Assembly: GCA_002308955.1 (NCBI GenBank)
Contig: DBWJ01000065.1
Location: forward strand, 13,296 to 35,109
Length of the DNA stretch: 21,814 nucleotides
Reading direction: 5' to 3'
Origin: Lachnoclostridium sp. UBA1241
GTDB taxonomy: Bacteria > Bacillota > Clostridia > Lachnospirales > Lachnospiraceae
The notes under the pieces were generated by a model. That model searched no databases, was not told the DNA's origin, and was given only the letters and a program-made list of their open reading frames with translations. A program made the translations under genes and the position numbers. The number at the start of each line of letters is the position of its first letter. Position 1 is the first letter of the stretch. This document shows positions 1-8,743 of this stretch, piece after piece.

Positions 1-630
1 GCAAAGGTTATCGTTGAGAAGGATATCTATGTGGTATCTGACGAGATTTACGAGTATCTGACCTACGACGGGATCAAGCCCGTCAGCATCGGCTCTCTGG
101 GCGATGACATTTTCGCTCATACGATTACCTGTAACGGTATGGCAAAGAGCTACTCGATGACCGGCTGGAGAATCGGTTATACCGGCGCGCCGCTTCCGGT
201 TGCAAAGGTTATGTCCAGCATCCAGAGCCATCAGACGAGTAACCCGAACTCCATTGCGCAGAAGGCTTCGTTCGAGGCACTTACCGGCCCGCAGGAATCG
301 GTTCCCGCGATGCGTGAGCAGTTCGACAGACGCCGCATCTATATGTGCGAGCAGATTGAGCAGATGCCGCATGTCAGCGCAATCCGCCCGCAGGGCGCGT
401 TCTATGTTTTCGTTGACATTTCCGAGGCGCTGAAGCTTTCCTACAACGGAAAGAAGGTCGGCACCTGCGGAGAGTTCGCGAGAATTCTGATCGAGGAATT
501 TGATACGGCGGTTATCCCGTGCGCAGACTTCGGATTTGACGATCATATCCGCCTTTCCTACGCGATCAACATGGTTGCGATCAAGAAGGGCCTTGACCGG
601 ATCGAGACGTTTTTGAAGCATTTGAAATAA
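1..630 (+). CDS. Class I/II pyridoxal-phosphate aminotransferase, 3' part
   Basis: This reading frame is open from the first base, so the gene begins upstream of the window; about 209 C-terminal residues are visible. The segment VVSDEIYEYL and the motif AKSYSMTGWRIGY are typical of fold-type I aminotransferases of the aspartate aminotransferase group. The lysine codon at 145-147 is the expected Schiff-base lysine that binds pyridoxal phosphate, and the Arg near FDDHIRLSYA (about 540-565) matches the substrate-carboxylate arginine of the family. The enzyme would move an amino group between an amino acid and a 2-oxo acid in the cytoplasm. Substrate specificity cannot be told from this fragment. 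The proC promoter overlaps its last codons. The family is sure; the exact enzyme is not. Confidence 0.93.
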   Translation, partial: AKVIVEKDIYVVSDEIYEYLTYDGIKPVSIGSLGDDIFAHTITCNGMAKSYSMTGWRIGYTGAPLPVAKVMSSIQSHQTSNPNSIAQKASFEALTGPQESVPAMREQFDRRRIYMCEQIEQMPHVSAIRPQGAFYVFVDISEALKLSYNGKKVGTCGEFARILIEEFDTAVIPCADFGFDDHIRLSYAINMVAIKKGLDRIETFLKHLK

Positions 631-650
631 CCTGCTGTTAAGGTTATAAT
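622..650 (+). promoter_or_regulatory. Sigma-A promoter for proC
   Basis: TTGAAA (622-627) and TATAAT (645-650) are separated by 17 bp. The -35 box overlaps the end of the aminotransferase gene. The implied start of transcription, near 657, leaves a short leader before the proC ribosome binding site AGGAGGG at 674-680. Confidence 0.8.
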
Positions 651-684
651 GGGTTTTACATAATACATTCATCAGGAGGGGAAG

Positions 685-1491
685 ATGAGTAAAATTGGTT
701 TCTTCGGAGCCGGCAACATGGGGCTTCCGATTTTGAAAGCGGCCGTTAAGCTTCTCGGAGCACAGGAGGTCGGTTTCTTTGAGAAAAATGACACACGCGC
801 CGAGTACGTAACAGGACTTACCGCCGCAAAGCGCTACGAGAGCGAAGAAGCGCTTGTAAAGGATTGCGAGTATATTCTTTTCGCCGTAAAGCCGCAGATG
901 GCTTCCGCGGTGTTTGAGAAGGTTGCTCCGGTAATCACGGAGAAGAACCGTTTCGTTTCGATCATGGCAGGCGTTACCACCGACCGGATTCGCGAAGCCA
1001 TCGGAACCAAGGCTCCGATTGTGCGTCTTATGCCGAATACTCCCGCGATGGTTTCGGAGGGCATGACCAGCATGTGCCTTTCCGGCTGTGACGCGGATTC
1101 CGCAGAGGCGAAGTTCGTAGAGTCTTTGTGCTGTTCCTTCGGACGTGTCGTTCTGCTTCCCGAGTCGCTTATGAGCGCTGCGACCTGCGCAAACGGAAGT
1201 TCTCCGGCTTATGTATATATGTTTATCGAAGCACTTGCCGACGGCGTCGTAAAGTACGGAATTCCGAGAGACACCGCTTACATTCTTGCGGCGCAGACCG
1301 TTCTAGGTTCCGCGAAGATGGTTCTTGAGTCCGGTGAGCATCCGGCTAAGCTTAAGGACAATGTCTGCAGCCCCGGCGGAACGACGATTGCCGCTGTTGA
1401 GGCGCTTGAGGCGAACGGCTTCCGCAACGCAATCTTAATGGCAACCGCAGCCTGCTACGATAAGGGCGTTGAGCTGTCCAAAGTAAAATAA
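685..1491 (+). CDS. proC: Pyrroline-5-carboxylate reductase
   Basis: The product has 268 residues, the usual length for ProC. It reduces 1-pyrroline-5-carboxylate to L-proline with NAD(P)H, the last step of proline synthesis, in the cytoplasm. The N-terminus carries the Rossmann dinucleotide-binding motif GAGNMG (residues 8-13). RLMPNTPAMV in the middle and the C-terminal LKDNVCSPGGTT-xx-A signature are family hallmarks. The C-terminal helices (PAYVYMFIEALADG) form the dimer domain. ATG at 685 is preceded by AGGAGGG at a good distance. The gene has its own promoter at 622-650 and is followed by an intrinsic terminator, so it is probably transcribed alone. Confidence 0.97.
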   Translation: MSKIGFFGAGNMGLPILKAAVKLLGAQEVGFFEKNDTRAEYVTGLTAAKRYESEEALVKDCEYILFAVKPQMASAVFEKVAPVITEKNRFVSIMAGVTTDRIREAIGTKAPIVRLMPNTPAMVSEGMTSMCLSGCDADSAEAKFVESLCCSFGRVVLLPESLMSAATCANGSSPAYVYMFIEALADGVVKYGIPRDTAYILAAQTVLGSAKMVLESGEHPAKLKDNVCSPGGTTIAAVEALEANGFRNAILMATAACYDKGVELSKVK

Positions 1492-1492
1492 C

Positions 1493-1521
1493 TTGCATTA
1501 CATTTTCAAACAAGCTATAAT
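1493..1521 (+). promoter_or_regulatory. Possible promoter for pdp, just ahead of a hairpin
   Basis: TTGCAT (1493-1498) and TATAAT (1516-1521) have a 17-bp spacer. Transcription would begin near 1528, exactly where the hairpin at 1528-1552 starts. This is the only promoter-like sequence I see between proC and pdp. Confidence 0.55.
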
Positions 1522-1527
1522 TTTATC

Positions 1528-1557
1528 AGGCCTTCCCGATGAGGGAGGGCCTTTTTT
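1528..1557 (+). terminator. Intrinsic terminator after proC (or 5' hairpin of the pdp transcript)
   Basis: A 10-bp stem (1528-1537 with 1543-1552, one G-U pair) has a GATGA loop and is followed by a run of T. It has the form of a rho-independent terminator for proC. Because a promoter-like sequence lies just upstream, it could also be the first structure in the pdp transcript. Confidence 0.85.
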
Positions 1558-1580
1558 AATATGTTGCGGGGTAAAATGCT

Positions 1581-2906
1581 ATGAATATGTATGATATCAT
1601 CACCAAAAAGAAGCATGGGGAAGAGCTGACGGATTCGGAAATCGCCTATGTCGTAAAGGGGTTTACGGACGGCGAGATACCGGATTACCAGATGTCGGCA
1701 CTCCTTATGGCAATCTGCCTGAAGGGCATGAACATCCGTGAGACATCGACTCTGACGCTTTGTATGCGTGACAGCGGTTCCGTCATGGATCTGTCGTCGA
1801 TTCCCGGACAGAAGGCTGACAAACACAGCACCGGCGGTGTCGGAGACAAGGTTTCCCTGATCGTCGGTCCGATGGTCGCTTCCCTCGGGATTCCGGTTGC
1901 GAAGATGTCCGGCCGCGGGCTCGGGCATACCGGCGGAACGATTGACAAACTGGAGAGCATTCCGGGCTTCCGTACCGACATTTCAAATGAACAGTTCCTT
2001 TCGAACGTAAAGCGCATGCAGCTTGCCATCGTCGGCCAGACGGCGGACCTTGCGCCTGCCGATAAGAAGCTTTATGCACTTCGGGACGTTACGGCAACCG
2101 TCGATAACATTTCCCTGATTGCCTCAAGCATTATGAGTAAGAAGCTTGCCTCGGGCTCCGACGTAATCGTTCTTGATGTCACAACCGGCAGCGGAGCTTT
2201 CATGAAGACTGTCGTGGACGCGATCCAGCTTGCGGAAACCATGGTACAGATCGGCGTTCACGCAGGTAAGAAGGTTTACGCGGTCATCACCGATATGAAC
2301 CAGGTACTCGGTCACAGCGTCGGAAACTCCCTCGAGGTCATCGAAGCCGTTGAGGCGCTTCAGGGCAAAGCCGAGCAGGATCTTTTAGACGCCTGCCTTG
2401 TCATCGCCGGCCTCATGCTTGTCGGCTGCGGCCGTTGCGACACCGTAAAGGAAGCTTCCGAAGTGCTTAAGAAATGCATTGCCGACGGTTCCGCTTTCCG
2501 GAAATTCCGCGAGTTCGTCGAGGCACAGGGCGGAGACGTAGCATTTATCGATAATACGGAACTATTCACTAAGGCAAAGTATTCGCGCGTCGTAAAAGCC
2601 GACACGGACGGCTATATCGAGACGATCAACGCGGAACGGATCGGACGGGTTTCGGTTATCCTCGGTGCCGGCCGTGAGACGAAGGACGCGCCGATCGATC
2701 CGAGCGCCGGAATCCATAACTACTGTAAGGTAGGTGACTACTTTAAGAAAGGAGATACCCTTGCCGTTCTGTATGCGGACAAGGAGGAACTCCTTGAGAA
2801 TGCGGAGCAGTATTACCGCGCCGCGTATACGGTAAGCGCTAAGCCCGTTAAACCGCTGACCACAATATATGGGTTTGTGGATGAAACCGGTTTTCACCGG
2901 TTCTGA
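1581..2906 (+). CDS. pdp: Pyrimidine-nucleoside phosphorylase
   Basis: The product has 441 residues, close to the usual length of about 433-440. It splits uridine, thymidine and deoxyuridine with phosphate to give the base and (deoxy)ribose-1-phosphate in pyrimidine salvage. The N-terminus MYDIITKKKHGEELTDSEI is typical of the family. The phosphate- and substrate-binding stretch contains KHSTGGVGDK and SGRGLGHTGGT-x-DKLE, the thymidine phosphorylase signature. The C-terminal PYNP domain has DP-x-AGI (residues about 373-378). The start at 1581 gives the normal family N-terminus, but the upstream sequence TGCGGGG is only a weak ribosome binding site. The gene may be transcribed from the promoter at 1493-1521. 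Confidence 0.97.
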   Translation: MNMYDIITKKKHGEELTDSEIAYVVKGFTDGEIPDYQMSALLMAICLKGMNIRETSTLTLCMRDSGSVMDLSSIPGQKADKHSTGGVGDKVSLIVGPMVASLGIPVAKMSGRGLGHTGGTIDKLESIPGFRTDISNEQFLSNVKRMQLAIVGQTADLAPADKKLYALRDVTATVDNISLIASSIMSKKLASGSDVIVLDVTTGSGAFMKTVVDAIQLAETMVQIGVHAGKKVYAVITDMNQVLGHSVGNSLEVIEAVEALQGKAEQDLLDACLVIAGLMLVGCGRCDTVKEASEVLKKCIADGSAFRKFREFVEAQGGDVAFIDNTELFTKAKYSRVVKADTDGYIETINAERIGRVSVILGAGRETKDAPIDPSAGIHNYCKVGDYFKKGDTLAVLYADKEELLENAEQYYRAAYTVSAKPVKPLTTIYGFVDETGFHRF

Positions 2907-2950
2907 CACAAGAAATTGTGGACAACACACCCTGAATACCATAGATTTTG

Positions 2951-2979
2951 TTGACAACCGCTGTCTTTTCGGCTATAAT
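2951..2979 (+). promoter_or_regulatory. Consensus sigma-A promoter for the phosphoesterase-scpAB operon
   Basis: Both boxes are perfect: TTGACA (2951-2956), a 17-bp spacer and TATAAT (2974-2979). The start point would be near 2986, only a few bases before the ribosome binding site AGGAGGT at 2991-2997. The leader is therefore very short. Confidence 0.9.
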
Positions 2980-3005
2980 AGTTCTGTCAGAGGAGGTACT
3001 ATACC

Positions 3006-3788
3006 TTGCGGTCTTTCCGAACAGAACATTATGTCTTCGATGTATCCGGATTAAAGTACAAAGAAGAGATGCCCGAGAAGATTGCGGTTGTTTCTGATTT
3101 GCACAATACGGTATACGGAAATGAAAACGAGCCGATACTGGATGCAATTCGGAACGAGGCACCGGATCTGATAGCGATTCCCGGGGATCTTGTAACCGCC
3201 AATCGGGAGGAGAACCGGATAGCGCTTTCGTTCCTGAAGGAACTGAGTAAGCTCGGTATTCCGGTCTGTTATTCCATGGGAAACCATGAGGACAAGTTCC
3301 GGGAGATTGCTCCGAAGCGTTATGAGGAATATCGAAGAGAAGCCGAAGAATGCGGAATCCACATTCTCGACAATGCCTGGTTTTCCTATTCGGAGCATGT
3401 GTCGGTCGGCGGACTTACGGTACCTTACGGGACGTACGGAAGAGGCCTTCGGATCAAGAAACTGAACGGAGAGGACATCAGGTCCTGCATCCCCGATAAG
3501 CCCGAAGGAATCCGTATCTTACTGGCGCACAATCCGTGGTATTTTCCGGCGTATGCCGAATACGGAGCTGAGCTGGTGCTCTCGGGACATATGCACGGCG
3601 GAATGATAAGGCTTCCGCTTATCGGCGGAGTAATTTCGCCGCAGGCAAGGCTGTTCCCGAAGTATGACGCCGGACAGTTTAAGCTTAAGGACAGCACGCT
3701 GTTTGTTTCAAGAGGAATCGGTGATCACTTCATCCGGTTCACCTGGAACAATCCGTTTGAATTAATGATAATCAATGTGAAATGTTGA
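3006..3788 (+). CDS. Calcineurin-like metallophosphoesterase (YkuE-like)
   Basis: The product has 260 residues. All metal-binding motifs of the calcineurin-like fold are present in order: SDLH (D31, H33), GD (D61), GNHE (N93, H94), the histidine of LLAHNPW, and GHMHGG. A dinuclear metal site hydrolysing a phosphoester is expected; the substrate is unknown. The start is TTG at 3006, chosen because AGGAGGT at 2991-2997 lies 8 bases upstream and because the promoter leaves little room for anything earlier. YkuE-type relatives often have an N-terminal membrane anchor or signal; none is visible here, so it is likely cytoplasmic. It is the first gene of a probable operon with scpA and scpB, with 16 bp to scpA. 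Confidence 0.9.
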   Translation: MRSFRTEHYVFDVSGLKYKEEMPEKIAVVSDLHNTVYGNENEPILDAIRNEAPDLIAIPGDLVTANREENRIALSFLKELSKLGIPVCYSMGNHEDKFREIAPKRYEEYRREAEECGIHILDNAWFSYSEHVSVGGLTVPYGTYGRGLRIKKLNGEDIRSCIPDKPEGIRILLAHNPWYFPAYAEYGAELVLSGHMHGGMIRLPLIGGVISPQARLFPKYDAGQFKLKDSTLFVSRGIGDHFIRFTWNNPFELMIINVKC

Positions 3789-3804
3789 AGATAAGGAGGT
3801 AATC

Positions 3805-4578
3805 ATGGATCTTTCGTTCAAGCTGGAAGCATTTGAAGGCCCGTTGGACCTGCTGTTACAATTGATTGATAAGAACAAGGTCAGCATCTATGACATTCCG
3901 ATTGCCATGATTACCGACCAGTATATGGAAGTCCTGAATGAGCTGAAGCAGTATCCGATGGATAACATGAGTGAGTTCCTCGTTATGGCGGCGACGCTTC
4001 TTCGTATCAAGTCGCAGATGCTTCTTCCGGTAACGGTTACCGAGGAAGAGGAGGCGGTTGACCCGAGAGCCGAGCTGGTTGAGAGACTGCTTGAGTACAA
4101 GATGTATAAGTATGCTTCCCTGGAGCTTAAGGACCGTCAGATTGATGCCGGTAAGCATCTGTACAGAAAGGAAAGCCTCCCGAAGGAGGTTTCCGGCTTC
4201 CGCGAGGAGGTTTCCGCAGAGGAAGTTACCAAAGATGTTACCCTTGAGAAACTGAACGGAATCTTTCAGGATATCATGAAGCGTCAGGAGAACCGGATCG
4301 ACCCGATCCGCAGCAAATTCGGACGCATCGAGAAGGAAGAGGTTAACTTCAAAGATAAGGTTCTCGCGATTCAGGAATACGGCCTGTCGCACCGGAAGTT
4401 CAGCTTTAGAAGACTCCTGGAGAAGGCAGCCGATAAGATTGAACTGATTGTCACATTTCTCGGCATTCTCGAGTTGATTCACATGGGACGTGTGTGTATC
4501 CGCCAGCTGAATCCGTTCGATGATTTCGAAGTCGAGTACCTTGCGTCGGATGTCGTTCCGATTGAGGCGTTCAGTTAG
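3805..4578 (+). CDS. scpA: Segregation and condensation protein A
   Basis: The product has 257 residues, the usual ScpA length. ScpA is the kleisin subunit that bridges the two Smc heads in the bacterial condensin and works with ScpB in chromosome compaction and segregation. The N-terminus FEGPLDLLLQLIDKNKVSIYDIPI is the kleisin N-domain that contacts the Smc neck, and the C-terminal part (about 185-257) fits the winged helix that binds the Smc cap. The linker between them is acidic and variable, as is usual. ATG at 3805 has the strong site AAGGAGG at 3793-3799. Its stop codon overlaps the ribosome binding site of scpB. Confidence 0.97.
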   Translation: MDLSFKLEAFEGPLDLLLQLIDKNKVSIYDIPIAMITDQYMEVLNELKQYPMDNMSEFLVMAATLLRIKSQMLLPVTVTEEEEAVDPRAELVERLLEYKMYKYASLELKDRQIDAGKHLYRKESLPKEVSGFREEVSAEEVTKDVTLEKLNGIFQDIMKRQENRIDPIRSKFGRIEKEEVNFKDKVLAIQEYGLSHRKFSFRRLLEKAADKIELIVTFLGILELIHMGRVCIRQLNPFDDFEVEYLASDVVPIEAFS

Positions 4579-4589
4579 GAGAAACCGAT

Positions 4590-5153
4590 TTGGATAACAG
4601 TGAGAAAAAGGCCGCCCTGGAAGCGATTCTATTCACGATTGGAGACGCAGTGGAAGAAGAGCGGATGGTGGCTGCACTTTCGATTACAATTGAAGAACTC
4701 GGCATGCTGATGAGCGAGCTGATTGCCGAATACAACGACGATTCCCACGGGATCATGATTAACCGCATCGGCACGAAATATCAGATGTGCACGAAGATTT
4801 CGCACTACGAAACGCTTATCAAACTGTGTCACGTGCCGCAGAAGCATGTTTTAACCGATACGCTTCTTGAGACGCTTTCGATCATCGCCTACAAGCAGCC
4901 GATCACAAGAATGGAAGTCGAAGCAATCCGCGGCGTGCGCTGTGATTACGCTATCAATACGCTGATTGATTATCATCTTGTCTGCGAGCTTGGAAGACTG
5001 GATGCGCCGGGCCGTCCGATCCTGTTCGGCACCACTGATGATTTCCTTCGAAGCTTCGGGGTATCTTCGCTTGAGGAATTGCCGGTCATCTCCACCGAGA
5101 AGATGGAAGAGTTCCGCGAGGAAGCGGAAGAGGAAGCCGTTATCGGCGTATAA
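4590..5153 (+). CDS. scpB: Segregation and condensation protein B
   Basis: The product has 187 residues, as expected for ScpB. A dimer of ScpB binds the central linker of ScpA in the Smc condensin. Two winged-helix domains are expected. KQPITRMEVEAIRGV (about residues 102-117) and the following GR-x-DAPGRP-x-LFGTT stretch are the most recognisable conserved parts. The start is TTG at 4590 with TAGGAGA at 4575-4581, which includes the scpA stop codon, so translation of the two is likely coupled. The gene is followed by an intrinsic terminator. Confidence 0.96.
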   Translation: MDNSEKKAALEAILFTIGDAVEEERMVAALSITIEELGMLMSELIAEYNDDSHGIMINRIGTKYQMCTKISHYETLIKLCHVPQKHVLTDTLLETLSIIAYKQPITRMEVEAIRGVRCDYAINTLIDYHLVCELGRLDAPGRPILFGTTDDFLRSFGVSSLEELPVISTEKMEEFREEAEEEAVIGV

Positions 5154-5173
5154 CTTATGGAATTTGCCGTATG

Positions 5174-5199
5174 GCCGTCACATTTGTGGCGGCTTTTTT
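5174..5199 (+). terminator. Intrinsic terminator after scpB
   Basis: GCCGTCACA (5174-5182) pairs with TGTGGCGGC (5185-5193), with one G-U pair. Six T follow directly. It closes the phosphoesterase-scpA-scpB unit. Confidence 0.9.
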
Positions 5200-5248
5200 G
5201 TCATTGTGCGGAAAATGTGATGTTTTTACGGATTTTAAGCCGAAGCGG

Positions 5249-5277
5249 TTGAATTGATTGTTTTTATGTGGTAAAAT
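5249..5277 (+). promoter_or_regulatory. Extended -10 promoter for the SNF2 helicase
   Basis: TTGAAT (5249-5254) and TAAAAT (5272-5277) have a 17-bp spacer, with an extended -10 TG at 5269-5270. The site rules out the upstream in-frame ATG at 5258 as the start of the helicase. Confidence 0.75.
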
Positions 5278-5311
5278 ATACGTTACGAAATCGAAAGGAA
5301 AAGGCGGTTTT

Positions 5312-8300
5312 ATGAATCTTTCCAAACGTTATATCCGGGACCTTTCTTTAGACGAAACTTCCTACACGGACGGATTTTTGTATTACAAAAACGGCCGTGT
5401 TATCAGTGCGGAAGCCAATCGTGACAAGACAATCTACCGCTTTGCCGTAAAGGGCAACTTTACCTATTCGGTTTCTGTTTCGCTGACGGAGAATTCCTGT
5501 AATTTTGCCTGCAACTGTTCGGCGGGAGCCAATCATAACGGCGCGTGCAAGCATGTCATTGCGGCGCTTCTCTTTTTACATCACCTGCAGCATACGCCTG
5601 TAGCGGGAGCGGAGCAGGATCCGCAGGATATGCGTTCGTCGCAGATTTTGAATTATTACATGGAACTCGACGATTCCTTTGTGCGGAACGAGATCTGCCA
5701 TGTGACGCCGTTTTTCTATTATAACGGAATGCTCCGGAGCGATAAGGATTATGTGACGCTTCGGATTTCGATGGGCGCGGACCGTCCATACAAGGTGCAG
5801 GCCGTCAAGAAGATGCTTGAGAACATCCGGGATAACCAGACATTTATCCTCGGAAAGGATTTCAAATTCCGCGGAACGCTGACGGAGATGGATATGACCT
5901 CCCAGCGGCTCATCTCGTACCTGACGGACGTTCTTTCGATGGAAGAGCAATACGGCATTACCGGAGAGCAGAGTGTGTTCCAAAAGAACGATATACGCCT
6001 CAATAAGCGCATGTTCCGTAATGTGCTGCATATTCTTAAGAACGAGGCCTTTACCGTCTATCTCGGGAATAACCGGGTACTTGAGAACGTACGGTTTGTG
6101 GAAGGCAATCCGGTGATTTCCTTCGATATCGACGCCATGGACGACTGCGTCGTGATTTCCTACGGTGAGAACGGAAGAGTATTCCCGCTTAGCGCCGACG
6201 GCGATCTTTTATATTACAATGCGGTAATCTACCGTCCGGACTCGACATTTACCAGGAACTACCTGCCGATTTATAATTCCCTCTCCAAAGAGAATCCCGA
6301 ACTCGTATTTCGCGAAGATTACGCGAAACAGTTTTTAAATGACGTGCTTCCGAAGCTTTCCGATACGATGAACGTGCAGATACCGGAGAATCTGAAGGAC
6401 CATTATCTGACGTTCCCGCTGCATGCGTCTTTGTATATGGATTACGCGTACGGAAATATCAGCGCGGAGCTTCGTTTCTCCTACGGGGAGTATACGTTTA
6501 ACAGTTTCTCCGAGCCAGACATTCACGGCTTTATCCTTGTCCGCGATAAGGAGAAGGAAAATGCCATCCGTGAAGAACTTACGGATTTCGGCTTTGAAAA
6601 GCATAACGGATATTACCTTCTGTGTGACGAGGACGCCTTGTTCCGTTTCTTAAGCGGAGACCGCGGCCAGCTGCCGGAGCTTTGTGAGCTTTTATTCTCG
6701 GATTCGTTCCATTCGCTGAAAATCCGAAGCGGGCGGAAGGTTTCCTACGGCGTTCATATGAATTCGGGAGAGGATTTCCTTTCCCTTGATATCGCGCTTG
6801 ACGATGTGCCGAAGCAGGAGCTTAAGGATCTGCTTCTTTCCGCGCAGATGAAGAAGCCGTATTACCGTTTGAAGGACGGCGATTTCCTGCTGCTTGATTC
6901 TCCGGAGCTTGATGAATCGCTTACTATGCTTCGGAACCTCAACATCAACATCCGTTCGATGAAGGACGCAAGCGTTTCGGTGGAGCGTAACCTCGCCGGA
7001 TACCTTAAGAGCCTTCTTTCCGGGAACAATGTGGATGCGAAGGTGGATGATTCCGTAAGCCGCTTCGCGGATTCCATCATGAATCCGAAGGAATATCCGA
7101 TTCCCGAGCGGATCCGTGCCGATGTGCGTCCGTATCAGAAGGTCGGCTATTACTGGATGAAGAATCTCGCAAACTTCGGAATGGGCGGCATTCTTGCCGA
7201 TGACATGGGTCTCGGTAAGACGCTGCAGTCGGTCATGTACCTGGCGTCGCTTCCGGAGGATTCCCTTTCAATCGTTATCTGTCCTTCGTCTCTGATGTTT
7301 AACTGGAAGGACGAGATCGAAAACTTCGCGCCGGGACTTCCGTGTACGGTTGTGTGCGGCATTCCGGAGGAGCGCGGTAATCTTGTAAAAGATACGAAGA
7401 AAGGTATCCTGATAACGTCATATCCGCTGCTTCGAAGAGATATGTCGCTGTATCGCGGGTTGCATTTTGCGGCGGTCATCATTGATGAAGCGCAGAACAT
7501 AAAAAATTCCACTTCGCTGAATGCGATGAATGTTAAGAGACTGCAGGCGGACAGCCATTTTGCGCTGACCGGTACGCCGATTGAGAATTCCCTTTCCGAA
7601 ATCTGGTCGATTTTCGACTTCCTGATGCCGGGATACCTGTTCCACCATCCGAAATTCATTTCGGAATATGAAAAGCCGATCTTAAATAACGACGAAGAAA
7701 AGCTCTCGCAGCTGAATCTTCGAATCCGGCCGTTCATACTCCGCCGTATGAAGAAAGATGTTCTGAACGAGCTGCCGGATAAGACGGAAGAGAAGATTTT
7801 GATTGATCTTTCTGAAAAACAGAAGAAGCTCTACGCAGCGTATCTGGAGCATTATAAGGGCGAATTGAATCTGGAGGATGACGAATTCATCCGTACCAAT
7901 CAAATTCAGATTCTGAGCGTTCTGATGCGTCTCAGACAGATCTGCTGCCACCCGGCGACGTTCCTCGACAATTATGACGGCGACAGCGCGAAGATGGAGC
8001 TTCTGATCGAACTTCTGACAAATGCGATCGATTCCGGCCACCGTGTTCTGGTATTCTCCCAGTTCACCTCGATGCTCGGTTTGATCCGCGAGGAGCTCGA
8101 CCGTCTTCGGATTCCGTACTTCTCGCTGGAAGGAAAAACGAAGATTGACGCACGTAACCAGGCCGTAAAGCGCTTCAACGAAGGCGAAAAGGCCGTATTC
8201 CTGATTTCCTTAAAGGCAGGCGGCACCGGACTCAACCTGATCGGCGCCGACACGGTTATTCATATGGATCCCTGGTGGAATCCGGCCGTAGAAGAGCAGG

Positions 8301-8494
8301 CAACCGACCGCGCATACCGGATCGGCCAGCATAAGAACGTACACGTCATTAAGATTCTCGCAAAGGGAACCATAGAAGAGAAGATTTACCGTCTTCAGAA
8401 GCGGAAACAGAGTCTTGCGGATTCGGTCATCGACATGAAGCAGGATATCCTGAAACAGTTGACGAAGGAAGAGTTAATGGAAATCTTCAGCTAG
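5312..8494 (+). CDS. SWIM zinc-finger SNF2-family helicase
   Basis: The product has 1060 residues. A SWIM zinc finger lies near the N-terminus (C67, C69, C79, H81). A long middle region (about 110-590) corresponds to the bacterial SNF2-associated domain. The SNF2 ATPase core follows: motif I DDMGLGKT (K636), motif II DEAQ (725-728), and LTGTPIEN. The C-terminal helicase lobe has LVFSQF, LKAGGTGLNL and ATDRAYRIGQ. Such proteins are double-stranded-DNA translocases that remodel protein-DNA complexes; no specific target is known for the bacterial group. ATG at 5312 is chosen because the in-frame ATG at 5258 lies inside the promoter, and GAAAGGAAAAGG upstream of 5312 can serve as ribosome binding site. 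It is transcribed alone and ends at the hairpin at 8521-8552. Confidence 0.95.
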   Translation: MNLSKRYIRDLSLDETSYTDGFLYYKNGRVISAEANRDKTIYRFAVKGNFTYSVSVSLTENSCNFACNCSAGANHNGACKHVIAALLFLHHLQHTPVAGAEQDPQDMRSSQILNYYMELDDSFVRNEICHVTPFFYYNGMLRSDKDYVTLRISMGADRPYKVQAVKKMLENIRDNQTFILGKDFKFRGTLTEMDMTSQRLISYLTDVLSMEEQYGITGEQSVFQKNDIRLNKRMFRNVLHILKNEAFTVYLGNNRVLENVRFVEGNPVISFDIDAMDDCVVISYGENGRVFPLSADGDLLYYNAVIYRPDSTFTRNYLPIYNSLSKENPELVFREDYAKQFLNDVLPKLSDTMNVQIPENLKDHYLTFPLHASLYMDYAYGNISAELRFSYGEYTFNSFSEPDIHGFILVRDKEKENAIREELTDFGFEKHNGYYLLCDEDALFRFLSGDRGQLPELCELLFSDSFHSLKIRSGRKVSYGVHMNSGEDFLSLDIALDDVPKQELKDLLLSAQMKKPYYRLKDGDFLLLDSPELDESLTMLRNLNINIRSMKDASVSVERNLAGYLKSLLSGNNVDAKVDDSVSRFADSIMNPKEYPIPERIRADVRPYQKVGYYWMKNLANFGMGGILADDMGLGKTLQSVMYLASLPEDSLSIVICPSSLMFNWKDEIENFAPGLPCTVVCGIPEERGNLVKDTKKGILITSYPLLRRDMSLYRGLHFAAVIIDEAQNIKNSTSLNAMNVKRLQADSHFALTGTPIENSLSEIWSIFDFLMPGYLFHHPKFISEYEKPILNNDEEKLSQLNLRIRPFILRRMKKDVLNELPDKTEEKILIDLSEKQKKLYAAYLEHYKGELNLEDDEFIRTNQIQILSVLMRLRQICCHPATFLDNYDGDSAKMELLIELLTNAIDSGHRVLVFSQFTSMLGLIREELDRLRIPYFSLEGKTKIDARNQAVKRFNEGEKAVFLISLKAGGTGLNLIGADTVIHMDPWWNPAVEEQATDRAYRIGQHKNVHVIKILAKGTIEEKIYRLQKRKQSLADSVIDMKQDILKQLTKEELMEIFS

Positions 8495-8520
8495 AAACAA
8501 TTGATATTATGATGGTATCG

Positions 8521-8552
8521 GGGCTGTCGCTAAGCGATGGCCCTGTCTTTTT
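8521..8552 (+). terminator. Intrinsic terminator of the SNF2 helicase gene
   Basis: GGGCTGTCGC and GCGATGGCCC form a 10-bp RNA stem with two tandem G-U pairs around a TAA loop. The stem is followed by TGTCTTTTT. It is also the left outer arm of the palindromic element. Confidence 0.8.
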
Positions 8553-8743
8553 GAACAATAAACGGAAATGTCCCCGAAAAGAATTGCCTGTGATTGCGCC
8601 CTTAGCCGAGCCGAAATCACCTCTTAGAGTAGCAAAGGCGCGAGGACGCCACCGAGCGGCTTTTTATGCTGCTCTTAGAGGAAGTTTGGCGAGGCGTTGC
8701 AATGCAATTCGTTTGGGGACATTTCCGTTTCTGGCTTCTTACG

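Noticed and set aside
2885..2902. AACCGG/CCGGTT hairpin at the end of pdp as a terminator
   Set aside because: The stem is only 6 bp, lies within the coding sequence and has no T run after it.
5258..5311. Upstream in-frame ATG as the start of the SNF2 helicase
   Set aside because: The ATG lies between the -35 and -10 boxes of the promoter, so it cannot be in the transcript.
8505..8510. TATTAT as a -10 box before the palindrome
   Set aside because: There is no -35 box at the right distance, and it would transcribe straight into a terminator.
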